This document shows, one piece after another, positions 36,797 to 46,381 of a DNA stretch of 64,000 bases. The translations under genes and the position numbers were made by a program. The notes under the pieces were generated by a model. The model saw nothing but the letters and a program-made list of their open reading frames with translations, searched no databases and had not been told where the DNA came from. The DNA is from Oceanobacillus kimchii X50 (GTDB lineage Bacteria > Bacillota > Bacilli > Bacillales > Amphibacillaceae): the NCBI RefSeq assembly GCF_000340475.1, contig NZ_CM001792.1:1634659-1698658 (forward strand), in the 5' to 3' direction. How positions within the stretch are numbered: the first letter of the stretch is position 1; every line of letters starts with the position of its first letter.

Positions 36797-36832
36797 ACAT
36801 CTCAAAAGTTCTCAAAGGGAGATGTTTTTTTA
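36797..36832 (+). terminator. Terminator upstream of the lipoprotein gene
   Basis: ACATCTC and GAGATGT with a loop of about 16 bases are followed by TTTTTT. It would end any transcript from the decayed genes. Confidence 0.7.
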
Positions 36833-36923
36833 ATTTATATTGATATGTATTTTTTGAAAAAAACTATTAAACTTTGTTTATAACTAACCGATAAAAGAAT
36901 TAACATACAAGGAGGTTTTATAC

Positions 36924-37505
36924 ATGAAAAAATATTTGTTTACTTTAATTGCCGGATTGTTACTTATCTTAGCTGCTTGCGGTGATTCTAGTGATAGTGA
37001 AGATGCTACAGCAGAAGCAAGTGATACAAGTAATGAGACTACAGAAGAAAGTTCTACCAACGACAAAGAAGAAGCGGGGGAAGAAAATACCGAAGTATAT
37101 TTTAAAGACAATGAAGCTAAAATTGAAGATTTAAAAATCCAAATCAAAGATACTAAAGTAATAGATGTAGGCGAACCAGGAAATGAATATGGAGAGAAAC
37201 CAGTGTTCGCTATCTGGTATGAAGTAACCAATCTTTCTGACAAAGAGCTAGATCCTACCACTGCTTGGATGGCAATGTTTACTGCTATACAAGACAATGA
37301 TCCTAATGCAGTAAATGAATTAGGCGTCGGTATGTTACCTGATCAAGCTCATTCTGACACACAGTTAGCAACTATTAAAGAGAACGGTACAGTAGAAAAT
37401 TCTATAGCTTATGAACTAGATGATTTAGAAACACCAGTAACATTGGTTGCTACTCAAGGAATCATGGGTGATGAAATAGGAAGTCAAGATTACGAAATTA
37501 AATAA
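36924..37505 (+). CDS. DUF5067-type secreted lipoprotein
   Basis: The 193-residue product has a lipoprotein signal peptide (KKYLFTLIAGLLLILAACGD) with the lipobox LAAC, so Cys19 should be lipidated and the protein anchored outside the membrane. A Ser/Glu/Thr/Asp-rich low-complexity stretch covers about residues 22-55. The rest is a beta-rich DUF5067-like domain (VFAIWYEVTNLSDKELDPT, GMLPDQAHSD). The role of this domain is unknown. It has a good AAGGAGG site. It is one of the few intact genes in the debris zone, so it may be a cargo gene. Confidence 0.8.
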   Translation: MKKYLFTLIAGLLLILAACGDSSDSEDATAEASDTSNETTEESSTNDKEEAGEENTEVYFKDNEAKIEDLKIQIKDTKVIDVGEPGNEYGEKPVFAIWYEVTNLSDKELDPTTAWMAMFTAIQDNDPNAVNELGVGMLPDQAHSDTQLATIKENGTVENSIAYELDDLETPVTLVATQGIMGDEIGSQDYEIK

Positions 37506-37519
37506 AGAATAATTTATTA

Positions 37520-37546
37520 AGGCATCTCATAATGAGGTGTCTTTTT
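37520..37546 (+). terminator. Lipoprotein gene terminator
   Basis: GGCATCTCAT and ATGAGGTGTC pair with one G-T, followed by TTTTT. The rest of the interval up to 37791 shows no gene. Confidence 0.8.
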
Positions 37547-37791
37547 AAATAGAACTGATACTATTTTAAAGTTAAAATATAACCTGATATAAATACAGGG
37601 TGAATTAAATGGTGAGAGATTTTACAAAAGACCTTTAAATTTGATTTATGATACATTAGCCCTCAAAAAACAGCTAAGGGAATTTTTATTTCTTTATTTT
37701 AAAATAGTGTAAAAAGCAGGTTAAGAGTGTTCAATATACATTGTACAATCACTAAGGTCCAGTTATTATTGCACTATAAAGGAGTGATTCA

Positions 37792-38037
37792 ATGGAGTTA
37801 ATTACTTTATCTATAATGCTTTTGACAATTATAATTATTGCCATTTTATCAAAGAGGAAAAAGTTTAGATTTTATTACGTAGTAAGCTATCTTTTGCTGG
37901 GTATTTTCGCAATATATATAGGTATTAAATTTAATAACGTATATTCTGTTATATTATATGGAACAGCATTTATTTCTAACTTATCAGGATTTGTACTCTC
38001 ACTTACTATTAAGGATGACTATGCGACTCAAAATTAA
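37792..38037 (+). CDS. Small three-helix membrane protein, unknown
   Basis: The 81-residue protein is almost wholly hydrophobic, with helices at about residues 2-20, 28-47 and 51-72 separated by basic turns (SKRKKFRF). I do not recognise a family. It has a clear AAAGGAG ribosome site and its own terminator (38039-38060). It may be an immunity or superinfection-type protein of the accessory region, but nothing shows this directly. Confidence 0.6.
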   Translation: MELITLSIMLLTIIIIAILSKRKKFRFYYVVSYLLLGIFAIYIGIKFNNVYSVILYGTAFISNLSGFVLSLTIKDDYATQN

Positions 38038-38038
38038 G

Positions 38039-38060
38039 TCCCCTATCTGGGGGATTTTTA
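38039..38060 (+). terminator. Terminator after the small membrane gene
   Basis: GTCCCC and GGGGGAT enclose TATCT and are followed by TTTTTAT, two bases after the stop codon. Confidence 0.75.
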
Positions 38061-38077
38061 TTTCATACAAAAAATAA

Positions 38078-38103
38078 AAAAGGCCACCCACTTAGAGTGG
38101 CTT
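38078..38103 (-). terminator. Terminator of the M23 pseudogene
   Basis: On the minus strand GCCACT and GTGGGTGGC pair around CTAA and are followed by CTTTTTTATTTTT. It lies just past the TAG of the M23 gene. Confidence 0.7.
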
Positions 38104-38110
38104 CTTTAAT

Positions 38111-39135
38111 CTAAAAGTTTATAAATAGTTCTGGATCAATTCCATTACGTGATTGCCAAGAGCCTTCATGTATTTCAAAATGTAAGTGTTGTCCGGTAGA
38201 ATTACCTGTATTGCCCATGTAACCTAATAACTGCCCTTGTGGGACAGTTTGTCCGACGCGTACTTGTAAATTACTTCTCATATGTGCATAAACAGTAGTG
38301 TATTTTTTATTAATAATATTATGTTCTACATAAACCACGTATCCATAACTGGAGCTATAATCAGCTCTTGTGACTTTTCCAGAAGCTGATGAAACTATTT
38401 GGCCACCATTTCCTCTAGCTGCAAGGTCAATCCCATAATGAAAACCACTTCCCCTAGGTCCATAAGTACTGGTTACGGTATAACCACCGTTTACCGGTAC
38501 TATAAATTTTGACTGATTGTCTTTTAGACTAATCCATTTTTTGCCAAGCCATGTTTCAATTTGATACCATCCATCAGACGTTACATTAAAAAACTTTACA
38601 GTTTGAGCTCCAATAGATGCCGGTCATTTAGAATTGAAAGAGGGCTCGTCATATAATTTATATTGTTTATCTAAAGTTAGATTTTGTCTGTAAGGTGCTA
38701 TCCACTTATTCCCTAACCAAGTTTTTACTAACCACCAACCACTCTCTCTTTTTGCGATTACAGTGATTTCTTGCGGCTTAATAGAGGCTCCGGTTGATTT
38801 TGTGAAATTAGGTTCGTTATAAATTTTTACAGTCTTACTTAAATTTTCTTTGATACCGTTAGGTGCAATCCATCTTTCTCCTAGCCATGTATCAACTCTC
38901 CACCAACCATTGTCTTTTTGTTCATATACTGTTATAGTCTGTTGTTCTATAAAAGCAGAAGTACTTTTTAAAAGATCTGCTTCATTGTATATTCTAGTTG
39001 CAAAGCTGAGTTCAACTTCTACTCCATTAGGAGCAATCCATTTTTCACCCAACTAAGTATCTACTTTAATCCAACCATTGGTTCTTTCATCTAGTATTTC
39101 TAGAGTTTGAGGTGCTTGTGGCTACTTTACTAGGT
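38111..39135 (-). pseudogene. M23 peptidase with SH3-like wall-binding repeats, two in-frame stops, 5' end lost
   Basis: One minus-strand frame runs the whole length with only two interruptions: TAG at about 39050 (where repeats have Trp in DTWLGEKW) and TGA at 38624-38626. It encodes at least four SH3-like repeats, each near the pattern W-x-V-D/K-TWLG-x-(K/R)WIAP. A LytM/M23 domain follows with both zinc motifs intact (HYGIDLA and HLHFEIHEG), ending at 38111. The frame ends abruptly near 39120-39135 where plus-strand phage sequence begins. The catalytic domain after the TGA lacks a ribosome site, so the gene is probably inactive. Confidence 0.8.
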
Positions 39136-39342
39136 TATTATTGGTGCGGTACATGTAGAAGAGAATTAGAACCAAAAGACGGAGTAATGGTAGGTGAAGT
39201 AAGAACAATGATGCATATAACTTATGATTGTCTTGGAAAGAAAAAGAGATTGACAGAGGATACGCAGAAGATATTATACTTAAATATAATTTTGGTGAGT
39301 CACTCGAAGATTAAGAGTGGCTTTTTTCATCATTCTCATTAA
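39112..39342 (+). pseudogene. Phage small-protein fragment with zinc-ribbon-like Cys pair
   Basis: The plus frame includes YYWCGTCRRELEPKDGVMVG and VRTMMHITYDCLGKKKRL, with three Cys in a small zinc-finger-like layout. It has no ribosome site. It begins at the abrupt end of the M23 pseudogene and reads through a hairpin (GAGTCACTC...GAGTGGC then TTTTTT, about 39299-39330). So it is the 3' part of a phage gene joined to the M23 gene by recombination. Family unknown. Confidence 0.45.
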
Positions 39343-39708
39343 AATATAGTTCGTCTACTATACAATTTAACAAGTTTATAACAGTTTAGTAATAGAAATG
39401 AATTATTATTATCCAACTCGATATAACAACTTGGCTAACACCTATCCAGTCTGTAACCATTAATATTGGAAAAAGGAACGTTTGTTAATTAATATCCATA
39501 AATAGCATTTTTGAAATGTGGGTAACGTAGTCTATACAGTTATTTAGTGCTAATTATCAAACTTTTTTAAATTTACTGTTGACTTCGTTGGTTTTTAGCG
39601 GTAAAATGCTTACAATTCATATTGTATTACTATGAATAATTTTCTCTAAAAAATACTAAGAAAACGGGAATAAGCTGAATGTATTATAACGTCTGGGAGG
39701 GATGTTAA
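39343..39708 (+). promoter_or_regulatory. cysH leader and promoter
   Basis: A SigmaA promoter is clear: TTGACT (39579-39584), 17 bases, TAAAAT (39602-39607). It leaves a leader of about 95 bases before the GGGAGGG ribosome site of cysH. I looked for an S-box (SAM) riboswitch and a T-box and saw neither. A CymR site is expected for such operons but I could not identify one with confidence. Confidence 0.6.
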
Positions 39709-40431
39709 ATGGGTGGCTATTCAGTTACCTATAGTAATTTTGTTAAAGACCCTTATAAAGACTGGGTTCCTGATGATGAGACAAAGGGTGCTTCGAAAAT
39801 TCTGCAATGGGCCTATAAAGAGTACGGAACTAATATCGTATATGCTTGTAGCTTTGGGGCAGAAGGAATTGTTCTGATTGATCTTATATCGAAGACACAA
39901 AAGAATGCTGATATTGTTTTTCTAGATACTGATCTTCATTTTCAGGAAACATATGACTTGATAAGAGATATGGAAGTTAAATACCCAGCACTGAACATTC
40001 ATATCAAAAAGCCCGATTTATCCTTGGATGAGCAGGCGGCAGAGTATGGTTCAGCCTTATGGAAACGTCAGCCTGACCAATGCTGTTATATTCGAAAAAT
40101 TAAGCCGTTGGAAGATGCATTAAGTGGTGCACCTGCTTGGATTTCTGGACTTCGGAGAGAACAGTCGGTATCAAGAAGCAAGACAGATTTTGTCAACAAA
40201 GATGAACGATTTAAATCAATTAAAGTCTGTCCCTTGATTCATTGGACGTGGGATGAGATATGGGACTATATTAAAGACAACGACTTGCCTTACAATGAAT
40301 TGCATGATAATGGCTACCCAAGTATTGGATGCATTCCTTGTACTTCACAAGTGAGTGATTCCGATCATTCACGTGCTGGAAGATGGGCGGGCATTCAAAA
40401 GACGGAATGTGGTCTTCATACCTCTGATTAA
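39709..40431 (+). CDS. cysH: Phosphoadenylyl/adenylyl-sulfate reductase CysH
   Basis: CysH reduces activated sulfate (APS or PAPS) to sulfite with thioredoxin. The 240-residue enzyme has the PP-loop type nucleotide site ([17 protein letters not shown]), DTDLHFQET, the QCCYIRKI and CIPCTS pairs, and the catalytic ECGLH tail. The CC...CXXC ligands indicate a [4Fe-4S] cluster and the APS-type branch, like the B. subtilis enzyme. It is the first gene of the sulfate operon. cysC is also present, so either APS or PAPS could be the real substrate. Confidence 0.95.
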   Translation: MGGYSVTYSNFVKDPYKDWVPDDETKGASKILQWAYKEYGTNIVYACSFGAEGIVLIDLISKTQKNADIVFLDTDLHFQETYDLIRDMEVKYPALNIHIKKPDLSLDEQAAEYGSALWKRQPDQCCYIRKIKPLEDALSGAPAWISGLRREQSVSRSKTDFVNKDERFKSIKVCPLIHWTWDEIWDYIKDNDLPYNELHDNGYPSIGCIPCTSQVSDSDHSRAGRWAGIQKTECGLHTSD

Positions 40432-40441
40432 TTACTAAAAA

Positions 40442-40462
40442 CCCTCTATTGTATCTAGAGGG
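40442..40462 (+). terminator. Hairpin between cysH and cysJ
   Basis: CCCTCTA and TAGAGGG form a 7-base stem with a 7-base loop and no strong T run. It may partly end transcription after cysH or stabilise its 3' end. Confidence 0.5.
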
Positions 40463-40553
40463 ATTGATTGTTTAATTAATTCCTAGTAAATTGGTCCGCA
40501 AACTTATAAAAGTAGTATTTACTTGATGTATCTATAATGTGAGGTGAAATATT

Positions 40554-42392
40554 TTGCTGCTACAGGAAACAAACAGTCCGTTTAATAAAGAACAATCTGA
40601 TTATCTTAATAAGCTATTACCGACGTTAACGGAAAGTCAGCGTATTTGGTTAAGTGGTTATCTGTCAGCTACACAGTTAGCTGATAGTAATACCGAGGCC
40701 CAACCAATCAATTTGATTTCAGACCATGAAGAATTACTTAAGTCAGTCAAAGAAACAAAATTAAGGGATGTAACCATACTTTACGGGTCGGAGACTGGCA
40801 ATGGTCAGACCATTGCAAAGGACTTGGGCAAAAAAATAGAATCAAGAGAATTTAAAGTCACTATTTCTTCTATGGATGACTTTAAACCAAAAGACCTCAA
40901 GAAAGTGCAAGATCTCTTCATCATTACAGCAACACATGGTGAAGGAGAACCTCCTGAAAATGCAATATCTTTCCATGAATTTCTACATGGCAGAAAGGCG
41001 CCAAAGCTGAAAGATGTTAGGTTTTCTGTTCTCTCCCTTGGCGACCAGTCGTATGAATTCTTTTGCCAGACTGGAAAAGAATTTGATAAGCGTTTGGAAG
41101 AGCTGGGAGGGGATAGGCTCTATCCGAGAGTTGATTGTGATGTGGATTTTGATGAACCCACAGCTGAATGGGTGGACGGCATTCTTCATGAACTGTCTAA
41201 AGCAAAACCCACCCATGACACAGTTCTGAACGTGCAATCCGCTGGTATTGTTACGGAAAGCCCCGTTTATTCAAGAACCAATCCATACCATGCGGAAGTA
41301 TTGGAAAATTTGAATCTTAATGGTGAAGGATCGAATAAAGAGACCTACCATATGGAGTTATCTATTGAGGATGCAAACCTTGAATTTGAGCTAGGTGATA
41401 GTCTTGGTATTTATCCTAAAAATAATCCTGAAATGGTGGAACAGCTTATCACTAGTTTGAATTTCGAACCTGAAGAAAGTGTTTCGATCAATAAGCATGG
41501 GGAAAGACGATCGTTACGAGAAGCATTGTTGTCCAATTTTGAGATATCAAGAATCACAAAACCATTATTGGATAAAGCCGCACAGTTTTTTAATAATGAT
41601 AACTTAAAAGAACTTATGGCTCCGGAAAAAGTTGAAGAACAGAAAGCCTATATACAAGGGAGGGATGTCATCGATTTGATTACGGATTACCCGCCAGTAG
41701 ATATGACACCAGAAGAATTTATTCAAATTCTCAGAAAAATGCCGGCAAGACTGTATTCTATTTCCAGCAGTTTTAAGGCGAATCCGGATGAAGTACATAT
41801 CACTGTCGCAAAAGCCATTTATACAGGTCAAAGGCAGGAACAGGCTGGTGTTTGTTCTGGCCAGTGTGCGGAAAGGGTAAAGCCTGGAGATCTATTGCCG
41901 ATTTACATCCACCACAATCCAAACTTTAAGTTTCCTAATGATGTTGACACACCTGTAATTATGATTGGACCTGGTACAGGAGTCGCGCCTTACAGATCCT
42001 TTCTGGAAGAGCGTGAAGAAACAGGAGTTAAAGGCAGAACCTGGCTGTTCTATGGAGATCAGCATTTTGCCACTGACTTTCTCTATCAGGTGGAATGGCA
42101 AAACTGGCTGAAACACGGAGTACTGACCAAGATGGATGTGGCCTTCTCACGAGACAGTGCTGATAAGGTTTACGTGCAACATCGAATGTTGGAGCATAGC
42201 AAGGAACTCTATCAATGGTTGCAAGATGGAGCAAATATCTATGTATGCGGTGACGAAAAGCATATGGCACATGATGTACACCAAACACTTTCAACAATTA
42301 TTCAGAAGGAGGGCTGCTTCAGTATTGAGGAAGCGGAAGCGTATTTGACTGATATGCGAAAACAGAAACGGTATCAACGCGACGTTTATTGA
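40554..42392 (+). CDS. cysJ: Sulfite reductase [NADPH] flavoprotein alpha subunit
   Basis: CysJ passes electrons from NADPH through FAD and FMN to the CysI hemoprotein. The 612-residue protein has an N-terminal flavodoxin domain (TILYGSETGNGQTIAKDLG, about residues 75-210), an FAD-binding part (ARLYSISSS, AGVCSGQC) and the NADPH domain (MIGPGTGVAPYRSFLEER, ending RYQRDVY). The start is TTG 40554 with GAGGTG 8 bases upstream. cysI follows 29 bases later. Confidence 0.95.
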   Translation: MLLQETNSPFNKEQSDYLNKLLPTLTESQRIWLSGYLSATQLADSNTEAQPINLISDHEELLKSVKETKLRDVTILYGSETGNGQTIAKDLGKKIESREFKVTISSMDDFKPKDLKKVQDLFIITATHGEGEPPENAISFHEFLHGRKAPKLKDVRFSVLSLGDQSYEFFCQTGKEFDKRLEELGGDRLYPRVDCDVDFDEPTAEWVDGILHELSKAKPTHDTVLNVQSAGIVTESPVYSRTNPYHAEVLENLNLNGEGSNKETYHMELSIEDANLEFELGDSLGIYPKNNPEMVEQLITSLNFEPEESVSINKHGERRSLREALLSNFEISRITKPLLDKAAQFFNNDNLKELMAPEKVEEQKAYIQGRDVIDLITDYPPVDMTPEEFIQILRKMPARLYSISSSFKANPDEVHITVAKAIYTGQRQEQAGVCSGQCAERVKPGDLLPIYIHHNPNFKFPNDVDTPVIMIGPGTGVAPYRSFLEEREETGVKGRTWLFYGDQHFATDFLYQVEWQNWLKHGVLTKMDVAFSRDSADKVYVQHRMLEHSKELYQWLQDGANIYVCGDEKHMAHDVHQTLSTIIQKEGCFSIEEAEAYLTDMRKQKRYQRDVY

Positions 42393-42421
42393 AATAAGCA
42401 TACGAAAAAGGGGCTGAAAGA

Positions 42422-44149
42422 GTGACGAAGTCTAATATTTCAAAAGATAATGATCCATTGGATGAAGTGGAGGACATAAAGGAAAGAAGTAACTTTTTGC
42501 GGGGTACAATTGCAGAAGGATTGGAAGACCGAATTACTGGAGCGATTTCTGATGATGATAATAAACTATTAAAGTTTCACGGAAGTTATCAACAGGATGA
42601 TAGGGATTTACGAGATGAAAGACGTCGGAAAAAACTAGAGCCTGCTTACCAATTTATGATTCGAGTCCGCACTCCAGGAGGTGTTACGACGCCGGAACAA
42701 TGGCTGGTGATGGATGACTTAGCTCATAAATATGCTAACGGATCGATGAGATTAACAACCAGACAGACATTTCAACTACACGGTATTTTGAAATGGGATC
42801 TGAAAAAGACTATGCAGGGAATGAACCAGGCTTTGATGACCACAATTGCAGCCTGCGGGGATATTAATAGGAATGTCATGTGCAATGTTAATCCCGAACA
42901 GTCTGATGTACATGCTGAGGTATATGAATGGTCGAAAAAAATCAGTGATCACTTGCTGCCGGAGACAAATGCTTATCATGAGATCTGGCTAGATGACAAA
43001 AAGATTGTAGACAGCCGTGAGGAAAATGAACCGATCTATGGATCTACTTACCTTCCAAGGAAATTCAAGATTGGTATTGCGGTTCCTCCATCGAATGATA
43101 TCGACATCTATTCTCAAGATTTGGGATTTATAGCAATCGTGGAGGAAGGAAAATTGTTAGGTTTTAATATTGCTGTTGGCGGTGGAATGGGAATGACACA
43201 TGGTGATACAAATACCTACCCACAAATATCTCGGGTAATTGGTTTTTGTCTGCCTGAGAAAGTTACAGAGGTAGCTGAAAAAGTAGTAACGATTCAAAGG
43301 GATTTCGGTAACCGTTCGAACAGAAAGAATGCCCGTTTCAAGTATACGATAGATGCCAGAGGAATTAACTGGTTTGTAGAAGAATTGAATGAAAGGTTAG
43401 GCTGGGATTTGGAAGATAAACGATTCTATGAATTTGAAGCTAATGGTGATAGTTATGGATGGATAAAAGGAAAAGACTATTGGCATCTAACCTTATTCAT
43501 TCAGAATGGTCGGATAAAGGATTTTGAGAACTATCCACTAATGACAGGTTTGCGAGAAATTGCAAAGGTCCATAAAGGTGATTTCCGTCTGACTCCGAAT
43601 CAGAACCTGATAATTGCAAATGTATCCAGTAGCAACAAGAAACAAGTCAATGATCTGGTAGAAAAATTCAAACTTACTGAGGGAAAGACTTATTCCGGGC
43701 TCAGAAGAAATTCAATGGCATGTGTTGCCTTCCCAACATGCGGGCTTGCCATGGCGGAATCGGAAAGATATTTGCCGGAACTTTTGGACAAAATCGAGGT
43801 CATACTTGACGAGTCAGGTCTTAAAGAAGAAGAAATAGTCATCCGCATGTCAGGTTGTCCGAATGGTTGCTCACGTCCTGCATTGGCAGAAATCGCCTTT
43901 ATTGGCAAAGCTCCTGGAAAATACAATATGTATCTTGGTGGTAGCTTTAATGGAAGTCGACTCAACAAGCTTTACAAGGAAAATATCGGCGAAGAGGAGA
44001 TTTTGGAAACCTTGCGTCCTATATTTTTAGACTTTGCTAAAGACAAACAGAAAGATGAGCACTTTGGTGATTTTGTGATTCGTGCGGGGTATGTGGAAGA
44101 AGTTAAATCCGGTTTGGATTTTCATGCAAGTAAGGAAGCACGGACGTAG
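42422..44149 (+). CDS. cysI: Sulfite reductase hemoprotein beta subunit
   Basis: CysI reduces sulfite to sulfide at a siroheme-[4Fe-4S] centre. The 575-residue enzyme has both ferredoxin-like halves ([26 protein letters not shown]) and the cluster ligands in [18 protein letters not shown] and [11 protein letters not shown]. The start is GTG 42422, close behind a GGGGCTGAAAGA site. The siroheme it needs is made by the next genes. Confidence 0.96.
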   Translation: MTKSNISKDNDPLDEVEDIKERSNFLRGTIAEGLEDRITGAISDDDNKLLKFHGSYQQDDRDLRDERRRKKLEPAYQFMIRVRTPGGVTTPEQWLVMDDLAHKYANGSMRLTTRQTFQLHGILKWDLKKTMQGMNQALMTTIAACGDINRNVMCNVNPEQSDVHAEVYEWSKKISDHLLPETNAYHEIWLDDKKIVDSREENEPIYGSTYLPRKFKIGIAVPPSNDIDIYSQDLGFIAIVEEGKLLGFNIAVGGGMGMTHGDTNTYPQISRVIGFCLPEKVTEVAEKVVTIQRDFGNRSNRKNARFKYTIDARGINWFVEELNERLGWDLEDKRFYEFEANGDSYGWIKGKDYWHLTLFIQNGRIKDFENYPLMTGLREIAKVHKGDFRLTPNQNLIIANVSSSNKKQVNDLVEKFKLTEGKTYSGLRRNSMACVAFPTCGLAMAESERYLPELLDKIEVILDESGLKEEEIVIRMSGCPNGCSRPALAEIAFIGKAPGKYNMYLGGSFNGSRLNKLYKENIGEEEILETLRPIFLDFAKDKQKDEHFGDFVIRAGYVEEVKSGLDFHASKEART

Positions 44150-44180
44150 TTGATAACGATTCGGGAAGGGAAGTGAAAGA

Positions 44181-44957
44181 ATGGGAAAGGTTTATTTGGT
44201 GGGAGCCGGTCCTGGTGATCCGGAACTGATTACGCTTAAAGGCTTAAAAGCGATTCAGCAATCTGACATTATTTTATATGATCGATTAGTGAATGAGGAG
44301 TTATTAGGCTATGCTTCGGAAAAAGCCGAATTGATTTATTGCGGTAAAAGTCCGGAACACCATTCACTTTCACAGGACAATATAAACAAATTACTCTGCA
44401 GATATGCGAAAGAGGATAAAATTGTTACAAGACTGAAAGGCGGCGATCCGTTTATTTTTGGAAGAGGTGGAGAGGAGGCGATGATTCTAAAAGAAAATGG
44501 ATTCATTTTTGAAATCGTTCCTGGAATAACTTCTGGTTCCGCAGCACCTACCTATGCAGGAATACCTTTAACGCATCGGGATTACAGTTCCTCCGTATCT
44601 TTTGTTTCGGGTGTTAGTAAAACTGGTGAGGATCATGAAAAATATTGGGAACATCTCGCGAAGAGTTCGGATACCCTTTGTATTTACATGGGAGTAAAAA
44701 GCTTGCCTGAGATTTGTGAACGTTTAATACGCTATGGCCGTCATTCTACAACTCCGATTGCAGTGATCCATTGGGGAACGACAGTAATGCAGCAAACCGT
44801 GACAGGGACGTTGGAAAATATCGTTCATGCTGCAGACAGCTTAAAAAATCCTTCCATGATAATTATTGGAGATGTAGTGCGGCTAAGGGAACAGATTCAA
44901 TGGTTTGAAGAGGAAACCACTGAACATGATTTCAATCCAGAAGTGGTGATTGGTTAG
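44181..44957 (+). CDS. cobA: Uroporphyrinogen-III C-methyltransferase
   Basis: This SUMT enzyme adds two methyl groups from SAM to uroporphyrinogen III, giving precorrin-2, the first step to siroheme. The 258-residue protein shows VYLVGAGPGDPELITLKG, YCGKSPEHHSLSQ, RLKGGDPFIFGRGGEEA and GITSGSAAPTYAGIPLTHR. It corresponds to YlnD of the B. subtilis sulfate operon. The next gene begins 15 bases downstream. Confidence 0.95.
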   Translation: MGKVYLVGAGPGDPELITLKGLKAIQQSDIILYDRLVNEELLGYASEKAELIYCGKSPEHHSLSQDNINKLLCRYAKEDKIVTRLKGGDPFIFGRGGEEAMILKENGFIFEIVPGITSGSAAPTYAGIPLTHRDYSSSVSFVSGVSKTGEDHEKYWEHLAKSSDTLCIYMGVKSLPEICERLIRYGRHSTTPIAVIHWGTTVMQQTVTGTLENIVHAADSLKNPSMIIIGDVVRLREQIQWFEEETTEHDFNPEVVIG

Positions 44958-44972
44958 TTGGGAGGTGCAGTT

Positions 44973-45737
44973 GTGCAAGGAGTACTTTATGTCAGTCATG
45001 GCAGTCGTATACCCGAAGCAACAGCAGGTGCAATTGCTTTTATCAACGAAGTGAAAAAACAGATTGATATCCCATTGCAGGAAATTTGTTTTCTAGAGAT
45101 TTCCAAACCAGACGTCGGGCAAGGGGTAGATAATTTGATCAAACAAGGAGCTACGAAGATTGCTATTGTACCTGTTCTCCTGTTGCGAGCGGGGCATTAC
45201 TATCAGGATATTCCAGAAGAAATCAAACAACTTAAAAATAAATATCCACTCATACAATTCATCTATGGGGAGCCACTTGGCGTACAAAATCGCTTGACGA
45301 ATGTTTTGGTAGAACGAATTGAAGAAACTAATATCCAGCCAGATGAAGGATCAAAAATCCTGCTTGTAGGCCGAGGTAGCCGTAGTCCCCAAACACAAAA
45401 AGATATTGAGCAAATTGCATCGAATTTACAGCTGAAAATGAACCTCCATGTCGATGTATGTTATTTGGCTGCTTGCAGTCCTTCCTTTGAACATGGATTA
45501 AGGTCCTCATTGGAGGAAAATTACTCACGTGTTTTTGTCGTTCCTTATCTATGGTTTACAGGAGTACTGCTTCAGTCGATGGAAAGAGAAATCAACGTGA
45601 TGGAAAAGCAGGGTAAGGATTTCATTCTGTGTAGTGAGTTATCTAAACATCCGATTATGGTCGAAGCATTGAAAGACCGGGTTCAGGAAGCAATTCACTC
45701 AAACAAAATTTATAACTCTACAAGGGAGGTTAGATGA
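44973..45737 (+). CDS. sirB: Sirohydrochlorin chelatase (CbiX/SirB-like)
   Basis: This enzyme inserts Fe2+ into sirohydrochlorin. The 254-residue protein has two CbiX-type halves: VLYVSHGSRIPEATAGA with the metal-binding His, and ILLVGRGSRSPQTQKDI with a second HYYQDIP region. GTG 44973 follows GGAGGTG at a normal distance; the longer frame from TTG 44958 lies before that site. It matches YlnE of B. subtilis. Its last bases overlap the next gene by four. Confidence 0.9.
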   Translation: MQGVLYVSHGSRIPEATAGAIAFINEVKKQIDIPLQEICFLEISKPDVGQGVDNLIKQGATKIAIVPVLLLRAGHYYQDIPEEIKQLKNKYPLIQFIYGEPLGVQNRLTNVLVERIEETNIQPDEGSKILLVGRGSRSPQTQKDIEQIASNLQLKMNLHVDVCYLAACSPSFEHGLRSSLEENYSRVFVVPYLWFTGVLLQSMEREINVMEKQGKDFILCSELSKHPIMVEALKDRVQEAIHSNKIYNSTREVR

Positions 45738-46381
45738 TGGCTTTCACTCCAATGATGATTGATTTATATGACAGGCATGTGGTGATAGTTGGAGGAGGCA
45801 AAGTAGCCCTACGAAGAGCAAAAACACTTTTGAAAAATGATGCTGTAGTAACAGTAATTAGTCCGAAAGCAGTGGAAGATATTGTATATCTGTGGACAAA
45901 AGGACAATTGCTTTGGAAAGAAAAGTATATAGAATCCACGGATCTTAAAGGTGCCTTTCTTATTATTGTCGCAACGAATGATCCAATTGTTAATTACAAT
46001 GTAATCAACTGGGCACCAGAAGAATCACTAATCAACGCTGCCGCAGATGTAGAAAAGGGAAATGTCGCATTTCCATCTTTTTTTAGACGAGGAGATCTCT
46101 CTATCAGTGTATCAACGAACGGAGCGAGTCCGCAATTTGCTGTCAAAATGAAAAAAGAGCTTGAATGTTTATATAATGAAGACTACGGAGATTATGTCGA
46201 TTTTTTATCTGTGTGCCGTCAGCTTATTAAGGAATCATTTTTAGATAGATACCAACAGAAGTTGTTGTTAAAAGAGATTTTGTCAGAAGAATTTTTAGAC
46301 AGAGAGAGACAGAGAAGTTTTATTGAGTCGTTGAATAAAAATGGAAAAATGATCGAAAGAGTGAATCAGAATGATGGATAA
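45734..46381 (+). CDS. ylnF: Precorrin-2 dehydrogenase (YlnF)
   Basis: This NAD-dependent enzyme oxidises precorrin-2 to sirohydrochlorin. The 215-residue protein starts with a Rossmann motif, VVIVGGGKVALRRAKTLLK, and has FLIIVATNDPIVNYNV and GDLSISVSTNGASPQFA, typical of the CysG/Met8 N-terminal domain. The start overlaps the upstream stop (ATGA) and its stop overlaps the hemD-like start, so the siroheme genes are translationally coupled. Confidence 0.92.
   Translation: MMAFTPMMIDLYDRHVVIVGGGKVALRRAKTLLKNDAVVTVISPKAVEDIVYLWTKGQLLWKEKYIESTDLKGAFLIIVATNDPIVNYNVINWAPEESLINAAADVEKGNVAFPSFFRRGDLSISVSTNGASPQFAVKMKKELECLYNEDYGDYVDFLSVCRQLIKESFLDRYQQKLLLKEILSEEFLDRERQRSFIESLNKNGKMIERVNQNDG

Noticed and set aside
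39343..39708. Possible SAM or T-box riboswitch before cysH
   Set aside because: No S-box core, no T-box sequence and no terminator/antiterminator pair could be found; only a promoter and plain leader.
40983..42348. Several 70-90-codon frames over cysJ on both strands
   Set aside because: All overlap the intact flavoprotein gene in other frames and have no ribosome sites.
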